From Saccharomonospora sp. NB11 (GTDB lineage: Bacteria; Actinomycetota; Actinomycetes; Mycobacteriales; Pseudonocardiaceae), in contig NZ_JACBJG010000004.1 in assembly GCF_015910535.1 (NCBI RefSeq), positions 1 to 64,000 on the forward strand: 64,000 bases of DNA, written 5' to 3'. Under the pieces are notes generated by a model, which saw only the letters and a program-made list of their open reading frames with translations, did no database searches and was not told where the DNA came from. The translations under genes were made by a program, and so were the position numbers. Each line of letters opens with the position of its first letter. The stretch's first letter is position 1. Of the stretch, positions 1-7,823 are shown one piece after another.

Positions 1-2845
1 CGGCCTGCCGGGTGCCCTCCTCGACCTCCTTGGCCCTGCGCCGCACCTGGGAGAGCTTGCGGGCCCGCTCCTTCTCGTCGAGCTTGATCGTGGTGTCGAG
101 TTCCTTCAGCTCCGCCTCGATCGCCTCCGTTCCGCGGCCCAGCGCCTCGTCCAACGCCCCCTCCCGACGCGCCCCCAACGCCAACCCCGTCCGCGCGTAC
201 ATCTCCCCGGGCGTGAACCCGACCTCGGCGGCGATCCGCAGCGCACGCTCGTGCAACCGACGCGCCTCGGCCACGTCACCCCGCAACAACGCGACCCGAC
301 CCAACCACGACGTCTGGTACGACACCTCCGGCCGCAACCCGAGATCCGTGGCCCTGCCCAACGCCGTCCGGAACCGCCGCTCGGCGTCGTCGTAGTCCGC
401 CCGCAGCTCCGCGAGCGTCCCCGCGACCACGTTCGCCTGCAACTGCCCCCACCGGTCACCCAGCTCACCGAACAACGCCGCGCTCTCCTCCGCGGCCCGC
501 TCCGTCCCACACAGATCACCGTCGGCGAGCACCTGCCCGGCGAGATCGGAAAGCGCCGCCGCCCGACCCCACCGGTCACCCAGCTCCCGGCACATCGCGA
601 GCGCCTCCCGCGTCGCAGGCGCGGCACCGTGCAGGTCACCGACCGACGAGAGCGCGTGCCCCAACCACCACAACGCCCTCGCGCGGGCGACCTCGCGCGC
701 GCCCCGCCGCAGCCGGTCGACCAGGGGAGTGACCGACTGCGCCAACCGGTGCCCCGACATCAGCTCCAACCCCGCCAACCACGCCGAGACCACCTCCGCC
801 GAGCGTTCGTCGACCTCGGCCACCACCACCCGCAACGTCCGACGCGCGGTGGACAACCGCCCCCGAAGGAACCAGTACCAGGTCGACGTCGTCACCAACC
901 GCGCCGCCGCAGCACCGTCCCCGGCGGCGAGCACCGTGTCCAGCGCCGCCCGCAGGTTCGCCGCCTCGACGTCGAGGTCGTCCAACCAACAACACTGCTC
1001 CGACCCGCGCAGCCCGTCCTCGGCCGCCTCCGCCCACTCCGCGTAGACCCGCGCGTGCCGCCCCCGCACGGTCTCGACCTCTCCGGCCTCCGCCAGCCGC
1101 TCCAGACCGTAGGCGGCCACCGACTCCAACAACCGGTACCGCGTGCGCGCGCCCTGCACCTCGCACACCACCAGCGACCGATCCACCAACCGGGCCAGCA
1201 CGTCGGCGACGTCCTCCCGCGTGACCGCACCACCCGCGCACACGACCTCCGCCGCGGCCGGCGACGCACCACCCGAGTGCACCGCCAACCGCCGCAGCAC
1301 GGCGCGTTCCTGCTCGTCCAGGAGCTGCCAACTCCAGTCGATCACCGCCCGCAACGTGCGGTGCCGCGGCGGCACGTCACGAGGGCCCCGCGTGAGCAAC
1401 CGGAACCGATCGTCCAACCGCGACAACACCTCGTGCGGCCCCATGCCCCGCAACCGCACCGCCGCCAGCTCCAACGCCAACGGCACCCCGTCGAGCCTGC
1501 GGCAGATCTCGCTCACCGCGCCCACGACGTCCGGAGTGAGCGAGAATCCCGGCCTCGCCGCCCGAGCCCGCGCCACGAACAACCGCACCGCACCGAACGA
1601 CTCCACCCGCCGCACCGTCGCCGCGTCGTGCTCGCCCACACGCGGCGACAACCGATCCGGCACCTCCAGCGGCGGCACCTCCCACACCAGCTCGCCACTC
1701 ACCCCCAGCGGCTCCCGACTCGTCGCGAGCACCCGCACCTCCGGCACCGCCCGCAGCAGGTCACTCACCACGCCCGCCACGGCATCCACGACCGCCTCGC
1801 AGTTGTCGACCACCAACACCGTGCGCCGTCCCCGCACCGCGTCCGCGAGCCGCTCCACCACCCCCGGGCCGCGTCCACCCACGGTCTCCGGCACCCCGAG
1901 CACACCCGCCACCACGTCGGCGATCCGCTCCGGCGTCACCACCCGCTCGGCATCGGCACGCTCGATCCCGGACAGATCGACGAACCACACAGCCGCCGAC
2001 TCCCGCCCGACGAGATCGGTCAACGCCACCGGCAACGCACCCTGCTCCCGCACCGCACTCCGCGGCACGGGAGCAGCCAGGTTCGGGTCCTGCCGCAGGA
2101 TCGCCTCGTGCATCCGGGACACCTCCGGCCCCGGCTCACTACCCAGCTCCTCGACCAGCCGCGCCCGCAGCTCCGCGAACACGGCCAACGCCTCCGACTG
2201 CCGACCCGCCCGATACAACGCGTGCATCTGCAACGCCCGCAACCGCTCCCGCAGCGGATGCCGCGCCACCACCGCGGCCAGCTCGTCCGCCAACCCCACG
2301 TCGTCGACACCCGCGGCCAACCGGGCCCGAGCCCACGCCTCCCGCGCCACCAGCTCCAGCCGCGCCAACCGTTCCGCCTCCGCGACGAGCACCGGCTGCG
2401 AGAACTCCGCCAACGGCTCCCCGCGCCACAACCCCAACGCCTCGGCCAGCAACACCGCCGCCCGCTCCGGGTCGCCCTCCCGCTCCGGGTCGCCCTCCCG
2501 CTCCGCCCGAGCCGTCAACGCCCGGAACCGCTCCGCGTCCACGACGGCACCGCCGTCCACGTCCAGCACGTACCCGCCGCCACGACGCACCACCAACGCC
2601 CGAGCCCCCGGCTCCGCCGCCTCCAGCGCCCGCCGCAACGACGACACCTTCGTCTGCACCGTGTTCACCGGATCACCCGGCGGCGCACCTTCCCACACCG
2701 CGTCGACGAGCCGCCCCAACGGAACCACCCGACCCGCGTTCAGCACGAGCACCGCCAACAGCGCCCGAACCTTGCCCTCCCGGACCCGCACCGATTCGCC
2801 CGCCTCGGTCCACACCGCCAGCGGCCCCAGCACCCCGAATCGCAC
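1..2845 (-). CDS. SARP/AfsR-family transcriptional regulator, 3' end beyond window
   Basis: I read 948 codons in frame without a stop, running off the left edge. Residues about 1-95 form the OmpR-like winged helix (starts VRFGVLGPLAVW), 100-260 the bacterial transcriptional activation domain, then an NB-ARC-like ATPase region and TPR-like helices ending in a charged coiled coil. In the ATPase region LTDLVGRES joins directly to AAVWFVDLSGI, so the stretch that normally holds the Walker A GxxGxGKT loop is absent, while the Walker B-like TVLVVDNCEA and the TSREPL motif remain. The GTG start is chosen because the winged helix begins there; a TACCGT hexamer lies 6 bases upstream and there is no Shine-Dalgarno, suggesting a leaderless mRNA. 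Family members usually activate antibiotic or stress genes; the target is unknown. Confidence 0.85.
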   Translation of the reverse strand, partial: MRFGVLGPLAVWTEAGESVRVREGKVRALLAVLVLNAGRVVPLGRLVDAVWEGAPPGDPVNTVQTKVSSLRRALEAAEPGARALVVRRGGGYVLDVDGGAVVDAERFRALTARAEREGDPEREGDPERAAVLLAEALGLWRGEPLAEFSQPVLVAEAERLARLELVAREAWARARLAAGVDDVGLADELAAVVARHPLRERLRALQMHALYRAGRQSEALAVFAELRARLVEELGSEPGPEVSRMHEAILRQDPNLAAPVPRSAVREQGALPVALTDLVGRESAAVWFVDLSGIERADAERVVTPERIADVVAGVLGVPETVGGRGPGVVERLADAVRGRRTVLVVDNCEAVVDAVAGVVSDLLRAVPEVRVLATSREPLGVSGELVWEVPPLEVPDRLSPRVGEHDAATVRRVESFGAVRLFVARARAARPGFSLTPDVVGAVSEICRRLDGVPLALELAAVRLRGMGPHEVLSRLDDRFRLLTRGPRDVPPRHRTLRAVIDWSWQLLDEQERAVLRRLAVHSGGASPAAAEVVCAGGAVTREDVADVLARLVDRSLVVCEVQGARTRYRLLESVAAYGLERLAEAGEVETVRGRHARVYAEWAEAAEDGLRGSEQCCWLDDLDVEAANLRAALDTVLAAGDGAAAARLVTTSTWYWFLRGRLSTARRTLRVVVAEVDERSAEVVSAWLAGLELMSGHRLAQSVTPLVDRLRRGAREVARARALWWLGHALSSVGDLHGAAPATREALAMCRELGDRWGRAAALSDLAGQVLADGDLCGTERAAEESAALFGELGDRWGQLQANVVAGTLAELRADYDDAERRFRTALGRATDLGLRPEVSYQTSWLGRVALLRGDVAEARRLHERALRIAAEVGFTPGEMYARTGLALGARREGALDEALGRGTEAIEAELKELDTTIKLDEKERARKLSQVRRRAKEVEEGTRQA
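2463..2505. repeat. 18-bp tandem repeat inside the SARP gene
   Basis: An 18-base unit (cgctccgggtcgccctcc) occurs twice in tandem at 2463-2480 and 2481-2498, followed by a 7-base partial copy. It keeps the reading frame and encodes a doubled REGDPE hexapeptide in the linker after the winged helix. Confidence 0.85.
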
Positions 2846-3003
2846 GACCCCACGGTAGCCGCGCACCACGACATCCCACGCCGTGCGCCGTTCGTGCGGA
2901 CCTCGTGCGCACCCCCGCGCATCGTGATCGACATGCACGACCCACCCGCGCCCGACGCGACGAACACACCACCCACCAGCACTTCCACGACCGGAGACCC
3001 AAC

Positions 3004-3879
3004 ATGACCGACACCGACCGCGAACCCGTCACCGTCATCGGCCTCGGCCCCATGGGACGCGCCATGGCCGTCGCCCTGCTCGACGCCGGACACCCCGTGA
3101 CGGTGTGGAACCGCACCCCCTCACGTGCCACGCCCGTCGTCGACAAAGGAGCCGTCCACGCCGCCACCGTCGCCGACGCGTTGGCCGCGAGCGAACTCGT
3201 CATCCTCAGCCTCACCGACTACCAGGCCATGGACGACATCCTCAGTACCGCCACCGACGCGCTCGCCGGCAAACTGATCGTCAACCTCAGCTCCGACACC
3301 CCACAACGGACCACCGAAGCCGCAACCTGGCTCGCCCGCCACGGAGCCCGACTCCTCGTCGGAGGCGTCATGGTCTCCGCCGAACTCATCGGCACCGAAC
3401 AGTCCTACGTCTTCTACAGCGGACCCCGCGACTCCTTCGACGCCCACGTCCGCACCCTCGACGTCATCGGCCGCCCCGACTACCGCGGCGAGGACCACGC
3501 GCTCGCCCAGCTCTACTACCAGGCGCAGCTCGACATCTTCCTCACCTCGCTCGCGGCCTATCTGCACGCCACGGCACTGCTAGGCTCCGCGGGCGTCCCC
3601 GCGACGACGTTCGCCCCCTACGCCACCGAGATGTTCGACATGATGTCGTACTTCCTCGACGGCATCGCCGCTCAGCTCGAAGCAGGCGAGTACCCGGGCG
3701 ACGGCGCGACCGTCACCACGATGGGCGCCACCGCCGACCACATCGTCGGCGCCAGCGACGCCGCCGGCATCGACACCACGCTGCCGCGCGCCGTGCAGTC
3801 CTACTACCACCGCGCCATCGCCGCGGGCCACGACAAGGACGGCTGGCCGAGCCTCTACACCGTGATCACCCAGCGGTGA
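3004..3879 (+). CDS. NAD(P)-dependent oxidoreductase, imine reductase-like
   Basis: The 291-residue protein opens with a Rossmann dinucleotide site (VTVIGLGPMGRAMA) and the VWNRT signature shared by the 6-phosphogluconate/3-hydroxyisobutyrate dehydrogenase superfamily. The second half (GGVMVSAELIGT, FYSGPR, LYYQAQLDIF) matches imine reductases rather than 3-hydroxyisobutyrate dehydrogenases. Asp177 in QLDIF sits where imine reductases carry their catalytic Asp or Tyr. The start follows a GGAG 8 bases upstream; an ATG at 2932 would add a low-complexity tail. It diverges from the SARP gene, so regulation by that protein is possible but unproven. A stem-loop follows the stop. Confidence 0.85.
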   Translation: MTDTDREPVTVIGLGPMGRAMAVALLDAGHPVTVWNRTPSRATPVVDKGAVHAATVADALAASELVILSLTDYQAMDDILSTATDALAGKLIVNLSSDTPQRTTEAATWLARHGARLLVGGVMVSAELIGTEQSYVFYSGPRDSFDAHVRTLDVIGRPDYRGEDHALAQLYYQAQLDIFLTSLAAYLHATALLGSAGVPATTFAPYATEMFDMMSYFLDGIAAQLEAGEYPGDGATVTTMGATADHIVGASDAAGIDTTLPRAVQSYYHRAIAAGHDKDGWPSLYTVITQR

Positions 3880-3883
3880 CACC

Positions 3884-3918
3884 GCGTGTGCCCGACGGGG
3901 CCCCCGCCGGGCACACGC
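3884..3918 (+). terminator. Stem-loop after the imine reductase-like gene
   Basis: GCGTGTGCCCG at 3884-3894 pairs perfectly with CGGGCACACGC at 3908-3918. The 13-base interior can pair further. There is no U-tract. It starts 4 bases after the stop codon. Confidence 0.6.
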
Positions 3919-4000
3919 CGGGGGAGAGCAGCCACCCACACCAGCCGGCCCGTCGGCCGGGCGGAACCCAGGAGACGGTCAGGACGCGCCGCGCTCGCCC

Positions 4001-4588
4001 TCAGGGAGCGAACGCCCGCAAGGCCGCCTCCACGAGCCGGTCGGCGAAGTCGTCGGTCAACGGCCCGGTACGCAGCAGCCAACGCCGGAACAGCGGCGCG
4101 TAGAGCAGGTCCAGCACGAGGTCGAGGTCGGCGTCGGGGGAGAGCTGCCCGGCGCGTTGGCCACTGCGCAGCCGCTGCCGCTTGGCCTCCTCCAGCGCGG
4201 CCGTGTGTTCGTCGTACGCGGCGGACAACTCCCGGTCGTGCGCCATCTCGGTGGTGAGGCCACGGATCAGCGCGTCGAAGGCGGGGTCGGCGAACTCGGC
4301 CGCCGTCGCACGCAGCACCAGCTTGAGGTCGGCCTCCAGGTCGCCGGTGTCGGGCAGAGCGATCTCCCCGTCGACGCCCTCGCTCAACGCGCGCACCGCT
4401 TCGAGCACCACCGCGCCCTTGGACGGCCACCAGCGATAGATCGTCTGCTTGCCCACGCCCGCGCGCGCGGCGATGGCTTCGATGCTGACCTTGGCGTAGC
4501 CGTGTTCGGCGACGAGGTCGCGAGTGGCGTCGAGGATCGCGCGTCGGGACCGTTCGCTGCGCCGGGAAGGGCGATGGGAGGTGGTCAT
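4001..4588 (-). CDS. TetR-family transcriptional regulator
   Basis: 195 residues. The N-terminal helix-turn-helix is clear: RRAILDATRDLVAEHGYAKV, then IEAIAARAGVGKQTIYRWWPSKGAVV. The C-terminal ligand domain (about 70-195) is all-helical. It diverges from the short-chain dehydrogenase gene, with two inverted copies of a 12-base motif in the 105-base gap, so it most likely represses that gene and itself. No ligand can be inferred. Confidence 0.9.
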   Translation of the reverse strand: MTTSHRPSRRSERSRRAILDATRDLVAEHGYAKVSIEAIAARAGVGKQTIYRWWPSKGAVVLEAVRALSEGVDGEIALPDTGDLEADLKLVLRATAAEFADPAFDALIRGLTTEMAHDRELSAAYDEHTAALEEAKRQRLRSGQRAGQLSPDADLDLVLDLLYAPLFRRWLLRTGPLTDDFADRLVEAALRAFAP

Positions 4589-4603
4589 GCGGCCACCTTA
4601 CGA

Positions 4604-4676
4604 CGAGACGAGACGAACCGTCTTGACATTCGGCGGCACAGCTCGCCATAGTTGTGGAACGGAACGTCTCGTCTCG
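4604..4676 (+). promoter_or_regulatory. Promoter of the dehydrogenase gene with paired TetR-type operators
   Basis: CGAGACGAGACG at 4604-4615 and its exact reverse complement CGTCTCGTCTCG at 4665-4676 flank a promoter with TTGACA at 4623-4628 and CATAGT at 4647-4652 (18-base spacer). An AAGGAGG ribosome site at 4680-4686 precedes the ATG. The paired sites either side of the promoter suggest repression by the divergent TetR protein. Confidence 0.65.
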
Positions 4677-4693
4677 TTTAAGGAGGGTCAACC

Positions 4694-5524
4694 ATGACCC
4701 CGTCCCGCCCCCGCACCTGGTTCATCACCGGCGCCTCCCGCGGCCTCGGCCGCGCCTTCACCGAAGCCGCACTCGCCTCCGGCGACCGAGTCGTCGCCAC
4801 CGCCCGCGACGTCAGCCCCCTCCACGACCTCGTCACCGAACACGACGACGCCCTCACCGCACTCCCGCTCGACGTCTCCGACCGCGCCGTCGTACTGTCC
4901 ACCATGGACGAAGCAGCCACCCTGCTCGACGGCCTCGACGTGGTCCTCAACAGCGCAGGCCAGTTCCACTACGGCATGATCGAGGAAACCACCGAGCACC
5001 AGGCCCGCGCCCACCTCGACACCAACCTCTTCGGAGCGCTCTGGGTGTCACAGGCCGCCGTGCCCCACCTCCGCCGCCGCGGCGGAGGACACCTCCTCCA
5101 GGTCTCCTCGATGGGCTCCGTCGGCGGACACGCCAGCGTCGGCCTCTACGCCGCGGGCAAAGCCGCCCTGGAAGCGTTCACCGAAGCACTGGCCATGGAA
5201 GTCGCCCAGTTCGGCATCTCCGTCACCGTCCTCAACTCCGGCGGCTACGACACCGAACTGTTCACCCGCGGCACCACCGCCACCGAACCCGACCCCGCCT
5301 ACGCCGACCTGCGCACCGAACTCGCCGCACTCTGGAGCGACGGCGTCCAGGACGACCCCGCCCGAGCCGCCGCCGTCGTCCGCGACATCGTCGACCTGCC
5401 CGAACCACCCACCCGCATCGTCCTCGGCAGCACCTCGTTCGACCTCGTCCGCGACATCTCCCGACAACGACAGACCGAACTCGAACGCTGGGAAGAACTC
5501 AGCCGCGCCGCCGGCATCGGCTGA
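4694..5524 (+). CDS. Short-chain dehydrogenase/reductase
   Basis: 276 residues with the classical SDR layout: TGASRGLG cofactor loop near residue 13, NSAG near 90, Ser139 in QVSSMG, and Tyr152-Ala-Ala-Gly-Lys156. The C-terminal part resembles the group acting on varied carbonyls and sterols, so the substrate is unknown. A strong AAGGAGG lies 7 bases before the ATG. It is probably controlled by the divergent TetR regulator. Confidence 0.9.
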   Translation: MTPSRPRTWFITGASRGLGRAFTEAALASGDRVVATARDVSPLHDLVTEHDDALTALPLDVSDRAVVLSTMDEAATLLDGLDVVLNSAGQFHYGMIEETTEHQARAHLDTNLFGALWVSQAAVPHLRRRGGGHLLQVSSMGSVGGHASVGLYAAGKAALEAFTEALAMEVAQFGISVTVLNSGGYDTELFTRGTTATEPDPAYADLRTELAALWSDGVQDDPARAAAVVRDIVDLPEPPTRIVLGSTSFDLVRDISRQRQTELERWEELSRAAGIG

Positions 5525-5591
5525 CCCACACAGGCACCCGCCCTCCTCCCGCACTCCGCTAAGTTGACGCACGGCGAGGAGGAGGGCACGA

Positions 5592-6338
5592 GTGCACACA
5601 CCGACAGACGCCGACTGGCTGCGAACCACCCCGATCGCCCACCGCGGCCTGCACGACGAACACCTGCCCGAGAACAGCCTTCCCGCCTTCGACGCCGCGC
5701 TGAAGGCGGGTTACGGCATCGAACTCGACATCCACCTCACCGCCGACAACCGCCTCGCCGTCATGCACGACGACGACCTCACCCGCATGACCCGCAGCAG
5801 CGCGAAGGTCGCCACCCTCGACGCCCGCGAGATCTCCCGCCTCACCCTCCTCGACACCGAGGCCACCGTCCCACTCCTCGACGACGTGCTCGACCACGTC
5901 GACGGCCGAGTCCCCGTCCTCGTCGAGATCAAACCCGGCACCCCCGCACGCCGCATCGGACCCCCGGTCGTCCAACTCCTGCGCCACTACCGCGGACCCG
6001 TGGCCGTCCAGTCGTTCGACCCGCGCATCGTCGCGTGGTTCCGCCGCGAACACCCCACCGTGCTACGCGGCCAACTCGCCACCTCACCCACCACGTTCCC
6101 CATACCGCGCGTCCAGAAGGCCCTCCTGCGCACCATCGCCACCAACGCCGTCACCCGCCCGGACTTCCTCGCCTTCGACGTCACCGCCATGCCCGACGCG
6201 TGGATCTCCGCCTGGCGCCGCATCCTGCGCGTCCCCCTGCTCCTGTGGACCGTGCGCACACCCCACCACCACGACATCGCACGACGCCACCAGGCCAACG
6301 TGATCTTCGAGGACGTGCGGCCCCCACACCCGGCCTGA
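5592..6338 (+). CDS. Glycerophosphodiester phosphodiesterase (copy 1)
   Basis: 248 residues of the GDPD TIM barrel: IAHRGLHDEHLPENSLPAF carries the catalytic HRG and the metal-binding Glu, IELDIHLTADNRLAVMHDD gives the second metal/acid cluster, and VLVEIKPG the third. No signal peptide, so it probably works in the cytosol, releasing glycerol-3-phosphate from deacylated phospholipids. The GTG start is supported by GAGGAGGA about 9 bases upstream. A second paralogue lies at 13428-14210 and is only distantly similar. Confidence 0.9.
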   Translation: MHTPTDADWLRTTPIAHRGLHDEHLPENSLPAFDAALKAGYGIELDIHLTADNRLAVMHDDDLTRMTRSSAKVATLDAREISRLTLLDTEATVPLLDDVLDHVDGRVPVLVEIKPGTPARRIGPPVVQLLRHYRGPVAVQSFDPRIVAWFRREHPTVLRGQLATSPTTFPIPRVQKALLRTIATNAVTRPDFLAFDVTAMPDAWISAWRRILRVPLLLWTVRTPHHHDIARRHQANVIFEDVRPPHPA

Positions 6339-6358
6339 CCACACGCATCGCCGGCCGC

Positions 6359-7137
6359 TCACCGCCGCTGGGGCACGCGCCCCACCACGACGATCGCGTC
6401 CCGCTCGTCACACACCCGCACACGCGCCGCCAACCCACCGGCCTCGACCACCCCCACCGCAGTCTCGACCTGCCCCGACGCCACCTCGAACAACACCACA
6501 CCACCCGGCCGCACCCACCGAGGAGCGATCCCCACCAGCCGCCGAACCCACGCCAACCCGTCGACCCCGCCGTCTAACGCAGCACGCGGCTCGTGCCACC
6601 GCGCCTCAGGCGGCAGCCACGCGACCGCCTCACTCGGCACATACGGCACGTTCGCCACCAGCACGTCGACCCGCCCCGCCACTCCGCAGGCAACGCCGCG
6701 TCGAAATCCCCCTCACACACGACCGCCCGCGTCCCGGCCAACGTCCGCCGCGCACACCGCACCGCGGCCGGGTCGACATCCGACGCCCACACCCGCACCC
6801 CGGGAACCGACGCCGCCACCACCGCCGCGATCGCCCCCGCACCACAGCACAGATCCACCACCCGCGAACCGGGCCCCGCCCACGACACCGCCGACTCCGC
6901 GAGGAACTCCGTCCGCTGGCGAGGCACGAACACACCCGGCTCGACCGCCACGCGCAACCCGGCGAACTCGGCCCACCCCAGCAGGTGCTCCAACGGCACA
7001 CCCGCCACCCGTCGCGCCACCAACCGCTCCAACGCCGCCGCGTCGGCCGCGGCGTCCACCAACAGCCGAGCCTCGTCCTCCGCGAACACGCACCCTGCCG
7101 CGCGTAACCGCTGCACCACGTGCGCGCTGACCACCAT
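6359..7137 (-). pseudogene. PrmC/HemK-related methyltransferase, frameshifted
   Basis: Read from the ATG at 7137, the frame gives a normal start for the PrmC-related family and a SAM motif (VVDLCCGAGAIAA) down to GDFDAALPAEWRG. The continuation (GRVDVLVANVPYVP, PPEARWHEPRAALDGG, to the stop at 6359) lies in another frame. The break is at about 6672-6682 in a G-rich run (on the coding strand gcggggcggg), and one extra G would restore a protein of about 259 residues. The NVPYVP motif replaces the NPPY of true PrmC, as in the family of unknown substrate usually annotated as putative protein-(glutamine-N5) methyltransferase. Either a recent null mutation or a sequencing error. Confidence 0.75.
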
Positions 7138-7466
7138 CACCGCAGCGTAAACCGCGGGCGATTCGCCGCGAACACCCGATTCCACCCGGTTTCGCCCCCG
7201 CCACGGTCGCGACGAGGTCGCCACCGCCGACCAGGGTGGTGTCGTTCCACTCCGGTCCGAACCGGTGACGCCCGGCCAGTACGCGGTTCGACACCACGCG
7301 GACACCGGAACTCATCGGAACACTCCACACATCCCGGCCGCACTACACACGTAGTAGCCACGGCGGTTCCCCGCGACGCCGGGACTTTCGACCCTCGCCA
7401 CCGACGTCACCACTTTCCGATTCTGGACATTTGCGATCGACGCGCCACGAGGAAGGACGGCCAGCC
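7138..7466. other. 329-base non-coding gap between divergent genes
   Basis: Between the PrmC-like gene and the GYD gene I see no convincing reading frame. One minus-strand frame starting at 7315 (MSSGVRVVSNRVLAGRHR) has GC-rich third positions, but it runs out of frame into the methyltransferase and matches nothing I recognise. The stretch presumably holds both promoters; I cannot place them with confidence. Confidence 0.5.
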
Positions 7467-7760
7467 ATGACCACAGCCATCGGCTTCCTGAAATGGACCG
7501 ACGGGGGAGCACGCGCCTACCGGGACACAGTGGACCGATACGAAGCCACCAACGAACTCGCCAACCGCCTCGGCGTGACGGTCAGCGCCATCTACTGGAC
7601 ACCCGGCGGCCCCTACGACATCGTCTGCGTGCTCGAATCAGACGACCCCGACAAGATCACCGCCTTCGGACTGGAATCACTCACCAAGGGAAACCTGCGA
7701 CTCCAGTGGGCGACCGCCTACGCTCCGGACCAGATGCGCGAACTGCTGTCCCACGTCTGA
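7467..7760 (+). CDS. GYD-domain protein
   Basis: 97 residues, one small ferredoxin-like alpha/beta domain of the GYD family (FLKWTDGGARAYRDTVDRYEA, then YWTPGGPYDIVCVLE). The family is cytosolic and usually of unknown role, related in fold to the Lrp ligand-binding domain. The ATG at 7467 follows a GGAAGGA; an upstream GTG-like frame extension is less likely. A convergent hairpin separates it from the formamidase gene. Confidence 0.8.
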   Translation: MTTAIGFLKWTDGGARAYRDTVDRYEATNELANRLGVTVSAIYWTPGGPYDIVCVLESDDPDKITAFGLESLTKGNLRLQWATAYAPDQMRELLSHV

Positions 7761-7764
7761 CACA

Positions 7765-7804
7765 GCGTGTGCTGGTGGGGGAACGACCCACCACCAGCAC
7801 ACGC
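7765..7804. terminator. Bidirectional hairpin between GYD gene and fmdA
   Basis: GCGTGTGCTGGTGG at 7765-7778 pairs perfectly with CCACCAGCACACGC at 7791-7804 (14-bp stem, 12-base loop). It lies between two convergent stop codons. Confidence 0.75.
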
Positions 7805-7823
7805 ACCGACGGGGGAGCGGCCG

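Noticed and set aside
251..3007. Open frame of 918 codons on the plus strand over the SARP gene
   Set aside because: The product is Arg/Pro/His-rich without any domain, as expected from the antisense of a GC-rich gene; the minus-strand SARP frame carries the real domains.
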